Shown piece by piece: positions 19,185 through 28,302 of a stretch of DNA of 64,000 nt; the stretch's first letter is position 1; each line of letters starts with the position of its first letter. Below the pieces are notes generated by a model. That model did not search any database. It was not told where the DNA came from and saw only the letters and a list, made by a program, of their open reading frames with translations. Source of the DNA: a virus. A program made the translations under genes and the position numbers. The stretch is taken from positions 1 to 64,000 of IMG/VR virus record IMGVR_UViG_3300044712_000936; one strand, 5' to 3'.

Positions 19185-20120
19185 TTAAGAATCCTTTAAT
19201 AGCTGCTTAAGTTCGTCACTAGTTAGCCAGTGACTAGGGCAATCGCTTGTATATTCGTATTGAAACAACAAATTTGTACCAACATTTTTCTGAGGATCGT
19301 TTACAATAAAGTGCTCACCAATATCGTAGGTATGCATCGATTCTTCTCTAACAATCAGAGTTTCGTGCAGCCGCTCACCAGGACGAATACCGATGTATTT
19401 AATGTCTCTGTTTGGATCTAACGTCTTAGCTAACTCTACAATAGACATAGCGGGTGCTTTAGGGACAGTAATTGTTCCTGCCTCTGATTTTTCCAGAGCA
19501 AACAGAATAAGATCAATCGCCTGTTTCATTGACAGCCAGAAACGAGTCATCTTTTCGTGGGTAAGGGTAAAAGGCTTACCGTCAGCCATTTGACGCTCTA
19601 ACAAGGGCACAAGAGAATTGGCACTCTTAAGGACGTTCCCATAACGAACCGAAACAAATTCGGTATCTCGCCAATTGTTAGCTTCTCTGAAAATACCCTC
19701 TCCAAGACGCTTAGTGACCCCGTAATAGGTAGGACCACAGGCTTTGTCACTGGAAATGAGGATAGCACGCTCAACGTTTGCCTCTGCGCTGGCAATAGCT
19801 ACGTTCTTAGTGCCCTCTACGTTACAGGTAACAGCTTCTTTAACATTGATCTCTGCTACAGGAACGATCTTCAACGCAGCTGCATGAATAACAACCTGAT
19901 GTCCTGGTAAAATAGTTCTTAACCAGTCCAGATCTCGTACATCACCAATTTTACAATCCACATTAGGGAATTCAGACTTAACCTGAGAGATCTTTGTTTC
20001 GTTCCGAGCAAGAATAGTAAACTGTGTGTCCCAGTTCTCATCTCGTGCTCGTTTAAGAATTGCCTTGCCTAAACTACCACTTCCACCAGTTATCAGAACG
20101 CGCTTACCGGATAGTATCAT
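19185..20120 (-). CDS. NDP-sugar 4,6-dehydratase (PseB/CapD-like)
   Basis: 311 residues from ATG at 20120 (ILSGKRVLITGGSGSLGKA); the frame is open to 20138. Rossmann motif TGGSGSLG, KIGDVRDLDWL and VIHAAALKIVPVAE are signatures of the UDP-GlcNAc 4,6-dehydratase/5-epimerase group, and ISSDKACGPTYYGVTKRLGE carries the catalytic Tyr-x-x-x-Lys. The C-terminal PGERLHETLI matches the same group. Likely first step in making a deoxy or amino sugar used by the neighbouring glycosyltransferases. An AT-rich intrinsic terminator lies just upstream, so this gene may open a transcription unit. Confidence 0.85.
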   Translation of the reverse strand: MILSGKRVLITGGSGSLGKAILKRARDENWDTQFTILARNETKISQVKSEFPNVDCKIGDVRDLDWLRTILPGHQVVIHAAALKIVPVAEINVKEAVTCNVEGTKNVAIASAEANVERAILISSDKACGPTYYGVTKRLGEGIFREANNWRDTEFVSVRYGNVLKSANSLVPLLERQMADGKPFTLTHEKMTRFWLSMKQAIDLILFALEKSEAGTITVPKAPAMSIVELAKTLDPNRDIKYIGIRPGERLHETLIVREESMHTYDIGEHFIVNDPQKNVGTNLLFQYEYTSDCPSHWLTSDELKQLLKDS

Positions 20121-20139
20121 TCTAGTCTCCTGAATCAAA

Positions 20140-20167
20140 AAAGTGTATACCTACTAGTATACACTTT
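20140..20167 (-). terminator. Intrinsic terminator-like perfect hairpin
   Basis: An 11-bp perfect stem (20140-20150 with 20157-20167) around a 6-base loop. Read on the minus strand it is followed by a run of six T. It would stop transcripts coming from the 20.2-30.7 kb genes before the glycan genes. The stem is AT-rich and palindromic, so an operator is an alternative. Confidence 0.6.
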
Positions 20168-20191
20168 AACTCATTATATGTCAAGTTTATA

Positions 20192-20740
20192 TTAAAAAGA
20201 CTCTGGGGTACTGCCAACCATTTGTTGTAATAGAACAGCGTCAACTAATATGTAGTTAAAATGATCTATTCTGTTAGAAACTAATCCAGCCGCTTGATAG
20301 GGATTAGCCGGATCAAACGAGGCACTAAACCAATATCTTTTTGCTCTATCTGTTTCTGGATCATAAGCTCTAATCTCCATTGCAACAACTACGGGAGTAT
20401 ACCCGCCAAGATCAGAACTAAATGTGTCCCAATTCCAAGCATTCCAATTTATAGAATCTGGCATATTTTCTATATACTGGTAAATTGGAATTTTCGCCCA
20501 CAAAGATATATAACCCGATAAATTAATATTACAAGTTCTAATATTTTCTGGACGAGATACATCACAAATACTGTTTTCCCCCTCAACAAATTTGTAATGG
20601 TGATAATCTTGTCCGTCATTGTATTGAATTATTAATTCAAACACATCGTTTGGATTGATTCCATTTAAAATACTGGATTGTGCTTGAACTGGCTTAACTA
20701 GAACAAGAATTAAAATAAAAACAAACAATAGCTGTTTCAC
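20192..20740 (-). CDS. Secreted protein of unknown function
   Basis: About 182 residues if started at GTG 20740, with GAAAGG upstream. The frame runs on to 20872, but that part overlaps the neighbour and has its GC-rich composition. The N-terminus is a clear signal peptide (KQLLFVFILILVLVKPVQAQ). The mature part contains DVFELIIQYNDGQDYHHYKF and SGYISLWAKIPIYQY, beta-rich with two Cys (disulfide possible). No family recognised. With the sortase at 23.1 kb it is one of two exported proteins in this block. Confidence 0.55.
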   Translation of the reverse strand: MKQLLFVFILILVLVKPVQAQSSILNGINPNDVFELIIQYNDGQDYHHYKFVEGENSICDVSRPENIRTCNINLSGYISLWAKIPIYQYIENMPDSINWNAWNWDTFSSDLGGYTPVVVAMEIRAYDPETDRAKRYWFSASFDPANPYQAAGLVSNRIDHFNYILVDAVLLQQMVGSTPESF

Positions 20741-20771
20741 ACTACAACCTTTCGCCCAACCATGCGTCAAA

Positions 20772-21215
20772 CTATCCCGCCGTTTCCCATGCCGCCGCGT
20801 TTGACGCCAGATATGCGCCACATTCGATGCGACTTTCTGCCCAACTGGGCCACGTTGTGCCGTCATAGCCAAAGAGCGCCACTCGCAAATAGGCCGTGCT
20901 GGAGCGCGAAAACGTCACGACAGCGGTCTGTTTGCTGGCGAACGTTTGCAGGCTGGTTGCATGGGTAATGGTTGCGGCGCTCACCCCGAAAATCGCGGCT
21001 AATCGGTCTTTAAACGCCTGGATACTGATGGTATTCTCGTCAAACTCTGCCTCGAAAATGACCGCCTCGTTATCCAGCCGTGTGCGCCAGTGGTTACGGT
21101 AGGCGGGCTGTGGGTCGTTGTTGTTGCGTCCGAGGGCACGCAAGGCGGTCACGAGTTGGTTGCGCTGTGTTGCTGTGAGTGCTAGATTAATCGCTCCGAA
21201 GTAGACGTGTGCCAT
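20772..21215 (-). CDS. Hypothetical protein in a GC-rich patch
   Basis: 147 residues from ATG at 21215, which overlaps the upstream stop (TAATG). The frame is open to 21239. Contains a helix-rich middle (SIQAFKDRLAAIFGVSAATI) and a beta-rich C-terminus. GC content is visibly higher than in the flanking genes, suggesting recent transfer together with the LamG gene. Possibly a structural or adhesin accessory protein. No motif found. Confidence 0.55.
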   Translation of the reverse strand: MAHVYFGAINLALTATQRNQLVTALRALGRNNNDPQPAYRNHWRTRLDNEAVIFEAEFDENTISIQAFKDRLAAIFGVSAATITHATSLQTFASKQTAVVTFSRSSTAYLRVALFGYDGTTWPSWAESRIECGAYLASNAAAWETAG

Positions 21216-21940
21216 TAGACCCTCGCCAGTTGCGCCCATTTGGGCAGACCCAGCGGCGCGTTACAGGTGAAAGCGTGCTGAATCCGACCTAACCAAACAG
21301 ACGATGCGCTGTTGAAATTAACTGACCCGATGGATCGCCAGCTTGCCACGCCCCCCACGTAGGCGTTCGGATAGGCTGCGTCTGCCCCAACTCGCACACC
21401 GTTGACAATTGCGCGAATATAATTACCTGCAACACTCCACTCCAACCCCAATAACAGCGGTGTTGTCACTGTGGAGACATAGGTTCGATCCAGGCGGTCT
21501 ACCCCGCCTGTAGGGACATAAAATCTCAACGTATTAGCGAAAGCCTTGTAAATCAAAAAACGATTACTGGCGTCTTGCCCGATATGAAGAACAACCCTAT
21601 CGTCTTCCCCTACCCAACACGCCGCATCAGCCATTACCCACGCGCCCATTGCGCCTTCAGCCGGGTTAAAAACGCCATTGAGCGTTGTGGGCATGGCAAT
21701 ATAGTCATTCGTGCCATCAAAGTAGTAGGAGGTTCTGCCGTCGCCAATGCCCACCTGCCCAACCGTAGCCCCTGTGTTAGTAGCATTGAAGGAATTCCCG
21801 GAAATGTCATAAACGGTTGTACCTAATGATTCTCCTAAAGGCCATAGAGTTACACGAGACGATCCAAGAATAGTAAGAATATTTTGCCAGTAAGCTTGTA
21901 TATTCTCTTCGCCACCATTTAATACAATATCTATAGTCAT
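21215..21940 (-). CDS. LamG/concanavalin-like domain protein
   Basis: 241 residues. The section WPLGESLGTTVYDISGNSFN ... YYFDGTNDYIAMP ... GAMGAWVMADAACW ... VVLHIGQDASNRFLIYK is the laminin-G-like jelly-roll pattern (DISGNG-N-A / FDG-ND-Y) that binds sugars. The first roughly 50 codons are AT-rich like the rest of the phage, while the remainder is GC-rich. The gene therefore looks like a phage start region joined to an acquired domain. Probably displayed on the virion. Confidence 0.7.
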   Translation of the reverse strand: MTIDIVLNGGEENIQAYWQNILTILGSSRVTLWPLGESLGTTVYDISGNSFNATNTGATVGQVGIGDGRTSYYFDGTNDYIAMPTTLNGVFNPAEGAMGAWVMADAACWVGEDDRVVLHIGQDASNRFLIYKAFANTLRFYVPTGGVDRLDRTYVSTVTTPLLLGLEWSVAGNYIRAIVNGVRVGADAAYPNAYVGGVASWRSIGSVNFNSASSVWLGRIQHAFTCNAPLGLPKWAQLARV

Positions 21941-21941
21941 T

Positions 21942-22337
21942 TTATGGCGCTATACTCATATAAGTAATTTTATCTCCAGCAACGGAACCTATATAAAACA
22001 ATAAACTCATGTTAGTTACAGGAATCCATCCCGAATCAGACCCCGGCCCAAGAATCAGTCCGGTTGAAGTGTCTTGAGTACCGTCTGTTATAGATACACT
22101 GGCATTCCATCCAATATGAATATACCCTGTGTTTAAAGGATGTGTTCTAAACTTAATCATGTCACAGGCTATATTAGGACACTGTTTTGCTGTGACAGCA
22201 ACAATTAACTCCCCCGTTCTAACCGTAGTATAAGGATAAGGTCTGGTTCTGCCAATAAGAAGATCAGGCGTGTTAATGGCCTGTTCATCCCTCATATTGT
22301 AAACAGGAAGTGGATTTCCGCCAAGTGGAAAAGTCAT
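21942..22337 (-). CDS. Hypothetical virion accessory protein
   Basis: 131 residues, beta-rich, with a GYIHIGWNASVSITDGTQ stretch and GPGSDSGWIPVTNMSLLFYI, a pattern common in small capsid-decoration or head-fibre proteins. Ribosome site AAAGGAG precedes the ATG. It lies between the LamG gene and a glycosyltransferase, downstream of the capsid gene. Role inferred from position only. Confidence 0.5.
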   Translation of the reverse strand: MTFPLGGNPLPVYNMRDEQAINTPDLLIGRTRPYPYTTVRTGELIVAVTAKQCPNIACDMIKFRTHPLNTGYIHIGWNASVSITDGTQDTSTGLILGPGSDSGWIPVTNMSLLFYIGSVAGDKITYMSIAP

Positions 22338-22401
22338 TTAATATACTCCTTTAGCAAATTAATATGCTATTAGTATACTGATGAAAGGAGTACAATAAAA
22401 A

Positions 22402-23067
22402 TTATGCAGGTTCCATCTCTGATAGACTTGGAACTTTATCTTGCCCCTCGTGATAAAACTTATGAGGAAGAGCGAGCATGATCTTTAATCGATTCGGATC
22501 GTCTGCCCATTTAACTGTTGCAATCCGCTCAACCTCACAAGCATTGATACCTTCTTCCCACTCTCCATATCGATCTGTCCATCTTTTATGAAATATTTCC
22601 GGCCTGTGACCTACACAGAATCCATAATTATCGAGATTCAATGCCCAACCTTGCCAATCAGTAGTCACAATCTCTACGTTACCTCTTTGGAAAGGGTGTG
22701 GTGGGCCTAGACGCATGATCCCTATGTTGTCATTTTCCAAGAGAGCTTTACACCAAGGATTCAAATCAAGAGGTTCAAGTAGTTGCCAGTCGTCAACTAA
22801 ATACATAACGAGGGGAGAAGTCTTGTAAGCTTCTGCAAAACCTTTATTCAAAGAAGCCCCTACACCACGTCTTTCTTGTCTTGAAAAGGTAATAGGACCA
22901 TTCCAAACTGGATTCCATTGTACAAAGGAACCGTCATCAGCTACATGAAGTCTGATAGTTCCATCATAGATAAAGTTTCGCCAACTTAACAGAGTTTTTT
23001 CAGCGATTTCTTTTCTTTGTTCGTCTCTGAAATAGGTCGTCATAACTATAGTTAAATCTGGTAACAA
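22402..23067 (-). CDS. GT2-like glycosyltransferase
   Basis: 221 residues, GT-A fold: LTIVMTTYFRDEQRKEIAEK, RLHVADDGSF, RRGVGASLNKGFAEAY and LVMYLVDDWQLLEPL with the metal-binding VDD. This matches the layout of the 15.4-kb transferase (GVGASKN, LEDDW). The two are probably paralogues placed at both ends of the glycan block. Likely target: a virion protein glycan. Confidence 0.75.
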   Translation of the reverse strand: MLPDLTIVMTTYFRDEQRKEIAEKTLLSWRNFIYDGTIRLHVADDGSFVQWNPVWNGPITFSRQERRGVGASLNKGFAEAYKTSPLVMYLVDDWQLLEPLDLNPWCKALLENDNIGIMRLGPPHPFQRGNVEIVTTDWQGWALNLDNYGFCVGHRPEIFHKRWTDRYGEWEEGINACEVERIATVKWADDPNRLKIMLALPHKFYHEGQDKVPSLSEMEPA

Positions 23068-23077
23068 GGTAAACTCC

Positions 23078-23545
23078 TTAGTTTAATTTAAATCCAACTA
23101 CAACTAATCGACTATAACCTTCACAGGTAATTAGCGTTAACTGCTCACCGCCCAAAGAAGGTGCTAACCACTGCGTTTCTGAAATATCTATGTTGTGGTA
23201 TATATTTACCACTTCATAAGTTTCTTTATAATTTAGTGTGTATAAATAGATATAGTCACCTATATACAATTCATCCAGTCGTTCAAACGCACCGTTACTA
23301 TGACCAGCTAATACGACTGTTCCCCAATCATCAGTAATCCAATTCGTTTCTTCTAACCATCCAGCACCGTTACTACCCACTACGTCCATATTATACTGTC
23401 TATTAACAATCGGAATTTCTTGCAGAGGTCTCCATAGATCAATAGATGGTATAACTAACCATCCTACAGGTTTATCTTGGACTTGTATGGATGATACGGG
23501 CAAGATAAAATAGATAATAATAAGAATTAATAAAAAGGTTTTCAT
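23078..23545 (-). CDS. Sortase-family transpeptidase
   Basis: 155 residues with a signal peptide or anchor (KTFLLILIIIYFILPVSS). The sortase catalytic triad is visible: His82 in VVLAGHSNG, Cys141 in LTLITCEGYSR and Arg146. The PSIDLWRPLQEIPI strand and GAGWLEETN match the beta-barrel of class D/E-type sortases. Cellular sortases join surface proteins to the wall or to each other. A phage copy downstream of the major capsid gene, past a terminator, is unusual. No LPxTG-type substrate was noticed in this window. Located in a block with other exported or surface genes. Confidence 0.8.
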   Translation of the reverse strand: MKTFLLILIIIYFILPVSSIQVQDKPVGWLVIPSIDLWRPLQEIPIVNRQYNMDVVGSNGAGWLEETNWITDDWGTVVLAGHSNGAFERLDELYIGDYIYLYTLNYKETYEVVNIYHNIDISETQWLAPSLGGEQLTLITCEGYSRLVVVGFKLN

Positions 23546-23564
23546 AGTTTGCCTTTCAGCAAAA

Positions 23565-23602
23565 TAAAAGAGGCCTATATTTTATTATAGACCTCTTTTT
23601 AT
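23565..23602 (-). terminator. Bidirectional intrinsic terminator after the major capsid gene
   Basis: Stem of 11 pairs with one mismatch (AGAGG-CTATA against TATAG-CCTCT) with T-runs on either strand. It lies between the major capsid stop and the sortase start, so it would cut expression of the sortase and sugar genes relative to capsid. Confidence 0.75.
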
Positions 23603-23620
23603 TACTAGTCAACTATTAAA

Positions 23621-25093
23621 TTACTGGGCACGAACATCCACTGAAGCATAAGAGTACGGAGTACCCTGGCTGACAGTTGTGTTACCACCGTCAACGAAAT
23701 ATGGATCATCGTGGAACGGCTGACGCGGGATCTGGAGCGGGCAAACCATAACGTTCTGGATTCTACCAGCCAGATGCGGGGTCAACAGGCGCAGACGTGG
23801 ACGAATGAGTGTGGTCCAGTCAAAGCAGTATAGCGTCTGTCGAGGAGTCCACAGCCACATACCACCGTCCGACCAGATCAGATTCGAAACACGACCATCT
23901 GCCGCTAATTCACCAGCAGCCCCTGGACCTGCAAAGTTGAAATATTCCATGTACAGCACCTGAGTATTACCCTTAACCGTAAACGGCAGGAGGTAAATAT
24001 CAGACAGCATACAACCGCTAGGAACATCACCATCGTTTTCATTGTAGGTCACAGAAATTGAATCGTCAACAATCACCGGAATACGAACACCGTCAATTGT
24101 CAGATAATTCCCGTTAAACATATCATCAGACATCCGGCGCATTGCCATTGCATCTGTGTTGTTGGCTAGCTGATTAGCTGTTGCACCGCAACGGTAACTA
24201 GCATACACACAGGGCCAATAGTCTGTCAGTTCACGGAACATCGGTTCTGTCATGACCCACGCCCACTGAACGGGACGCATGTTCATTCGAGAAGCGTTGT
24301 GGTTCACATAGCGCCACATCGTAGTCATATAGTGGAACAGAGTAGCCGCAGCCTGATCGACACGCTGGCTACCAAAGTCTTTAATATCGCTTGCCAGTGA
24401 GGGGCAGTTTGCGCCAGTGATAATGTCGGTATGGGTTGTTGTAACCAAACCCTCTAAGCCGAGAAATTCAGCATAGCCTGTACCAAGATTATTCAGGGGT
24501 GAACCTGTCCAAACCATATGGCTCAGAACATCTTCAAGTTCAACACCAACTGCAAGCATCTTTGCCGCCAAGTCAGAGGCGAACACCTTACGAGCGCCAC
24601 CAGTAATTCCTGGGGGCAGCATTTTCTCAGCAACATCAACGATTGGATCATTGACTAGCTGCAAATCAAACATCTCGCCACGATTGATCCGATCACCCGA
24701 TGCTGACAGATCAATAACCTCTGTAGTACGAGCGATACGGCCCATAGCTGAACCCTGCAAACAGGATTTCATCTGACCGGGGCGCGGTGGATCCGCACAA
24801 GGAGTAGACTGTTCAGCAGCACCATTACCAGCTGTAAAGCCTGTCAAATATCCAACAATAGGGTGCGTGTCGTTTGTGGCACGCGCAGCAGGCAGAGCGG
24901 CGATCAGACCCTTAGCATTAACGCGAGTTGAGAAAATATCACGTTCAATACCGGGGTAACTAAAGATACCGTTACTGCCATGCACCCGATTGGTAGAAAT
25001 TGAAAAACCAGCGGGTAAATCGTGCTTCTGCCGCTCACTCAAATGCGGAGTTAACAACTGAGCAAGAGCATTTACAAGTTCATTACCGTCCAT
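23621..25093 (-). CDS. Major capsid protein
   Basis: 490 residues, directly downstream of the protease/scaffold gene and followed by a strong terminator, the standard place of the HK97-fold major capsid protein. Features fit: a long N-terminal arm, helix-rich P-domain (DLAAKMLAVGVELEDVLSHM), a MRPVQWAWVMTEPMFRELTD segment and a C-terminal DGVRIPVIVDDSI strand typical of large-phage capsid proteins. Several Cys residues (CADPPRPGQMKSCLQ) suggest covalent stabilisation. Assignment rests on synteny plus these patterns. Confidence 0.8.
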   Translation of the reverse strand: MDGNELVNALAQLLTPHLSERQKHDLPAGFSISTNRVHGSNGIFSYPGIERDIFSTRVNAKGLIAALPAARATNDTHPIVGYLTGFTAGNGAAEQSTPCADPPRPGQMKSCLQGSAMGRIARTTEVIDLSASGDRINRGEMFDLQLVNDPIVDVAEKMLPPGITGGARKVFASDLAAKMLAVGVELEDVLSHMVWTGSPLNNLGTGYAEFLGLEGLVTTTHTDIITGANCPSLASDIKDFGSQRVDQAAATLFHYMTTMWRYVNHNASRMNMRPVQWAWVMTEPMFRELTDYWPCVYASYRCGATANQLANNTDAMAMRRMSDDMFNGNYLTIDGVRIPVIVDDSISVTYNENDGDVPSGCMLSDIYLLPFTVKGNTQVLYMEYFNFAGPGAAGELAADGRVSNLIWSDGGMWLWTPRQTLYCFDWTTLIRPRLRLLTPHLAGRIQNVMVCPLQIPRQPFHDDPYFVDGGNTTVSQGTPYSYASVDVRAQ

Positions 25094-25119
25094 TTTAAGC
25101 TTTGTCTCCTAAGTGTATA

Positions 25120-26355
25120 TTACTTAATTGCAGTACCCCAAAAGATTTTATCGGAATCTAAAGTTTCCCAACCACGCATCGGATTTGCTTCTTTCTTTGC
25201 TTCCACAGGAACGGGAGTCTTGTCGGTCATGACGCCAATCAGCTTCTGCCAATTAGGTTCAATCATCCGAGCAACTTTCTCGTCTTCTGTTTCTTCTACA
25301 GCTTTAATCCGACTTTCCATCTGATCCAGACCTGCCTTAATTTCGGCGCGGATTCCGTCCAGTCGTTCGTTGAGGGTCGCCACTAAGCCATCAATATTAA
25401 TACCTTCGGCAACCTTCAGAACTAGATCATTAATCAGTTTCTGAGCTTCGTTTGGAACTTCGTTTTCCTCAGTCTTTTCACCTTCAGGAGCAACTGGCTC
25501 TGCCGGTGTCTGTTCTGGTTCTGCATTTTCCTTCTCAGGTTCCGCAGGAGGATTTTCTTTAAACTCAGTGCCTTTGTTACGCAACTCATTCTGCTTATCC
25601 TCTGTCGAGTGCTCGATTTCGTCACCTAAACCATCTGAAATCGTATTCAACAGAGCTTTTTCTTCAGCATCCATTGGTAACTCATTCCCTCCAAAGATTT
25701 TTGCATCGGTATACACGTTAGCCGCCCGACTTCTATGTAATACCGAATACTCGAATGACTTATATTCGTCATAAATACTATCACTATATTTACCAGGAAC
25801 AAAACCGTGCGACATTCCAAGTTCACCAGCCACGTTTTGTAACTGCTTTACTAATTCTTTCTTATTATCATACACCTTAGCAACCACGATCACAAAACCG
25901 TTGGAATAAATAACCTTTTCGGTTTCTGCAATTGCATAGTCTTTGTAGAAATCGCGCATGATTCCACTCAAAGTATTGTTGTTAATCAGGCCCATTTCGT
26001 GAGCTTTCATAACAGCTACCCAAAAGCCAGGGGCATAGCGAGGCATATGGTACAACGTAATCTGCGGTTTTACACCAGTTTCTTTCAGCCACTCAATATA
26101 TTTTAAGTGAGCTTCCTCACTTATAATCTGATTTTGGCGGTCTTTAAACTGGTTGGAATACGTGCCCACAAACCACATCTGACCGTTGGCATCTTCTTTG
26201 AACATAACTGAATTTTCACGTTCCGAAGATTCAATAGCACCGATCTGTGAAACAGCACGCTCCTTAGTCGGATGGCAACCAAAAGAATGACCTTCGGGAT
26301 CATCTTTCTTTACCACACAATACATTCCATTTCTTTCTCTGATTGTATAGGGCAT
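25120..26355 (-). CDS. Capsid maturation protease fused to scaffold
   Basis: 411 residues. The N-terminal module (PYTIRERNGMYCVVKKDDPEG, FGCHPTKERAVSQIGAIES) is common on phage prohead proteases. Residues about 50-230 form an XkdF-type serine protease region with LYHMPRYAPGFWVAVMKAHEM and MSHGFVPGK, where the His and Ser suit the active site. The C-terminal half is acidic Pro/Glu-rich followed by a coiled coil (EGINIDGLVATLNERLDGIR), as expected for a scaffold. Sits between gp10-like and capsid genes. Confidence 0.8.
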   Translation of the reverse strand: MPYTIRERNGMYCVVKKDDPEGHSFGCHPTKERAVSQIGAIESSERENSVMFKEDANGQMWFVGTYSNQFKDRQNQIISEEAHLKYIEWLKETGVKPQITLYHMPRYAPGFWVAVMKAHEMGLINNNTLSGIMRDFYKDYAIAETEKVIYSNGFVIVVAKVYDNKKELVKQLQNVAGELGMSHGFVPGKYSDSIYDEYKSFEYSVLHRSRAANVYTDAKIFGGNELPMDAEEKALLNTISDGLGDEIEHSTEDKQNELRNKGTEFKENPPAEPEKENAEPEQTPAEPVAPEGEKTEENEVPNEAQKLINDLVLKVAEGINIDGLVATLNERLDGIRAEIKAGLDQMESRIKAVEETEDEKVARMIEPNWQKLIGVMTDKTPVPVEAKKEANPMRGWETLDSDKIFWGTAIK

Positions 26356-26357
26356 TT

Positions 26358-26912
26358 TTAATCCTTTAACGCTCTCTGAATTGCTTTAATCACTTTATTA
26401 GTAATTTCCTTCTTTTCTTCTTTAACGATATGGTCTTCAAAATGTCTTGCTTTTATACTTGACATTTTTATCCGCTTAGGCTTCACGAAAACCATTTTTT
26501 CACCGTATCTTCTAGGGTTTCCCGCTGTACCATATACGTTATTAGGCCCGGTCTTTGCCTTGTATCGTTTAAAGACCATAGCCCCTGCCCGAACAGCGGT
26601 AACATGGCGACCTTTACGATTAGTTCCTAAGCTTACCCATCTCCATCTTGATTTTGCTTTATCAGAACCACTTAGAGTCATCAGCAAAACCAAATTGTCG
26701 CCCATAACACGATATTGTCCAGTAAAAGTCGGTTTTGTTTGCCAATATTTAATTCTTTTCTGCTGTGCGCCCTGTAACTGTGTTTTTACCGGACCTAACA
26801 AGACATCTTTAACTGCTGCTTTTATTTTTTTATCCAGGTGTACAGGAAAGTCCTGTGGCTTAGGTAAGATAGGCTCTATCTTTATATTGATTGAAGCCTG
26901 TTTAGCGCACAT
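26358..26912 (-). CDS. HK97 gp10-like head/tail completion protein
   Basis: 184 residues from the ATG at 26912 (CAKQASINIKIEPIL). The frame is open to 26930. The RWVSLGTNRKGRHVTAV segment and the C-terminal helix (EEKKEITNKVIKAIQRALKD) fit the gp10-type family that joins head and tail tube. It is basic. It overlaps the portal stop by 11 bases. Its place between portal and protease is unusual for gp10, so the call is tentative. Confidence 0.5.
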   Translation of the reverse strand: MCAKQASINIKIEPILPKPQDFPVHLDKKIKAAVKDVLLGPVKTQLQGAQQKRIKYWQTKPTFTGQYRVMGDNLVLLMTLSGSDKAKSRWRWVSLGTNRKGRHVTAVRAGAMVFKRYKAKTGPNNVYGTAGNPRRYGEKMVFVKPKRIKMSSIKARHFEDHIVKEEKKEITNKVIKAIQRALKD

Positions 26913-28302
26913 TATCTGATTCCATACCACCTACGACCTGATCCGCCGAAAATTCGTCTGGTTTAGTCTGTAAATTACCCGCTTGCGGAGCAGCTACACC
27001 ACGACTTTCAATTGCTTCCACCATATGCTCCGGTAAGTCACCAGATAACACAGCCAATTCACGAGCGGCTTGCAGATCCAATTCACCAGACTTGACACGC
27101 AAGACACGATCTTTACCGCGTGTAAAGCTTGCATCAGCCTTAGCTGTTTCTGCCTGTAAGTCATGCTCCATAAACTGAAATTTGACATTTCTAGGCAAAA
27201 TGCCGTTATTATTGAGCATATGCTCTATCATTTTCATCATCAAAGCCGGACCTTTACCCTGCGTTTTCATGTGCAGAATATCGGACTGCTGAGACGAACC
27301 TAGATTGCCACCGGGTAAAGGCGCAAATTCCTGATAGTCCACACCGAAGGTCAAAGCTAACTGAGCAATGTACCATTTCATTGTACTATCTTCATCAAAG
27401 GCATCAGGCAAAGAAGCCAGATTGATAGTTTTAACATCTACACCAGAAGTCGGGTCTAAACCAGCGATAACAATAGGATTACTGTAGCGCAGCAAACCCA
27501 TATTCAACGACTGGTTCTTACCAACAATCATGGCATCATCTAATTCGTTCTGGTTGACACCTGACACCAGATGCACGGCTCTACTGAAGTTACCGCTGAC
27601 TTTTTCCCGTTTGTAAATTTCGATGTCGCGCAAAATCTGAGCAGCACGTAAACAACGGGTCAAAGCACAATACTGCACTCCATAAGCTTCTTCGATAGGG
27701 GAGGGCATTTCCTCCAAAAGCAAAACTTGATACCACTTCATATAGGTTTCACGACCATTACGATCCCGATACAGGACTGGCAATTCCTGATTGCCTGTTC
27801 GTTCACAACGAGCGGAATCAAGGTGAGTTATATTGATCACAGGTGAATCTGGTCTATCTTCTGTTCTGATTAACTGCCAGAAAGCACCGTTATCTTGGGT
27901 ATAAATATCAATTAAAGTTTTAAATAATAACTCAAACCAGCCGTTCCCATACTCAGCGTTAGCCAACATCCGAGTCACAGCCCGAATAGTATTCTTGGGT
28001 CGAGGACCATTTGGATCAGTGGCTACAATTTCCCACTCAAAAGCGGAGATACGAGAAGTTGCAGCATAAATCGCTGATGCTACCATAGGTTCAGTAGGCC
28101 AGAAATCTCGTAATTGTTTATCTCTATTAGCAGGTGTAGTAGACCAGGATGTAATATCATCAGCGGTGTTGGCTATATACAAAACATACTTTCCAAAACC
28201 CCCTCTTTCTTTGGGTTTAGGAAAGTCAACGACACTGTTTTTAACAATGTCTGGATTTATTTGCTTAACTGTTTCAATCTGCACGTAATCATTGTCGGGC
28301 AT
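26902..28302 (-). CDS. Portal protein
   Basis: 466 residues, directly downstream of the large terminase. Typical portal features include DFWPTEPMVASAIYAATSRI, the wing beta segment (WQLIRTEDRPDSPVINITHL), YYQ-like VLLLEEMPSPIEEAYGVQYC, the stem helix and DVKTINLASLPDAFDEDST. The C-terminal half has the clip/crown helices with GGNLGSSQQSDILHMKTQG. It forms the dodecameric DNA entry ring. Overlaps terminase by 14 bases. Confidence 0.85.
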   Translation of the reverse strand: MPDNDYVQIETVKQINPDIVKNSVVDFPKPKERGGFGKYVLYIANTADDITSWSTTPANRDKQLRDFWPTEPMVASAIYAATSRISAFEWEIVATDPNGPRPKNTIRAVTRMLANAEYGNGWFELLFKTLIDIYTQDNGAFWQLIRTEDRPDSPVINITHLDSARCERTGNQELPVLYRDRNGRETYMKWYQVLLLEEMPSPIEEAYGVQYCALTRCLRAAQILRDIEIYKREKVSGNFSRAVHLVSGVNQNELDDAMIVGKNQSLNMGLLRYSNPIVIAGLDPTSGVDVKTINLASLPDAFDEDSTMKWYIAQLALTFGVDYQEFAPLPGGNLGSSQQSDILHMKTQGKGPALMMKMIEHMLNNNGILPRNVKFQFMEHDLQAETAKADASFTRGKDRVLRVKSGELDLQAARELAVLSGDLPEHMVEAIESRGVAAPQAGNLQTKPDEFSADQVVGGMESDNVR

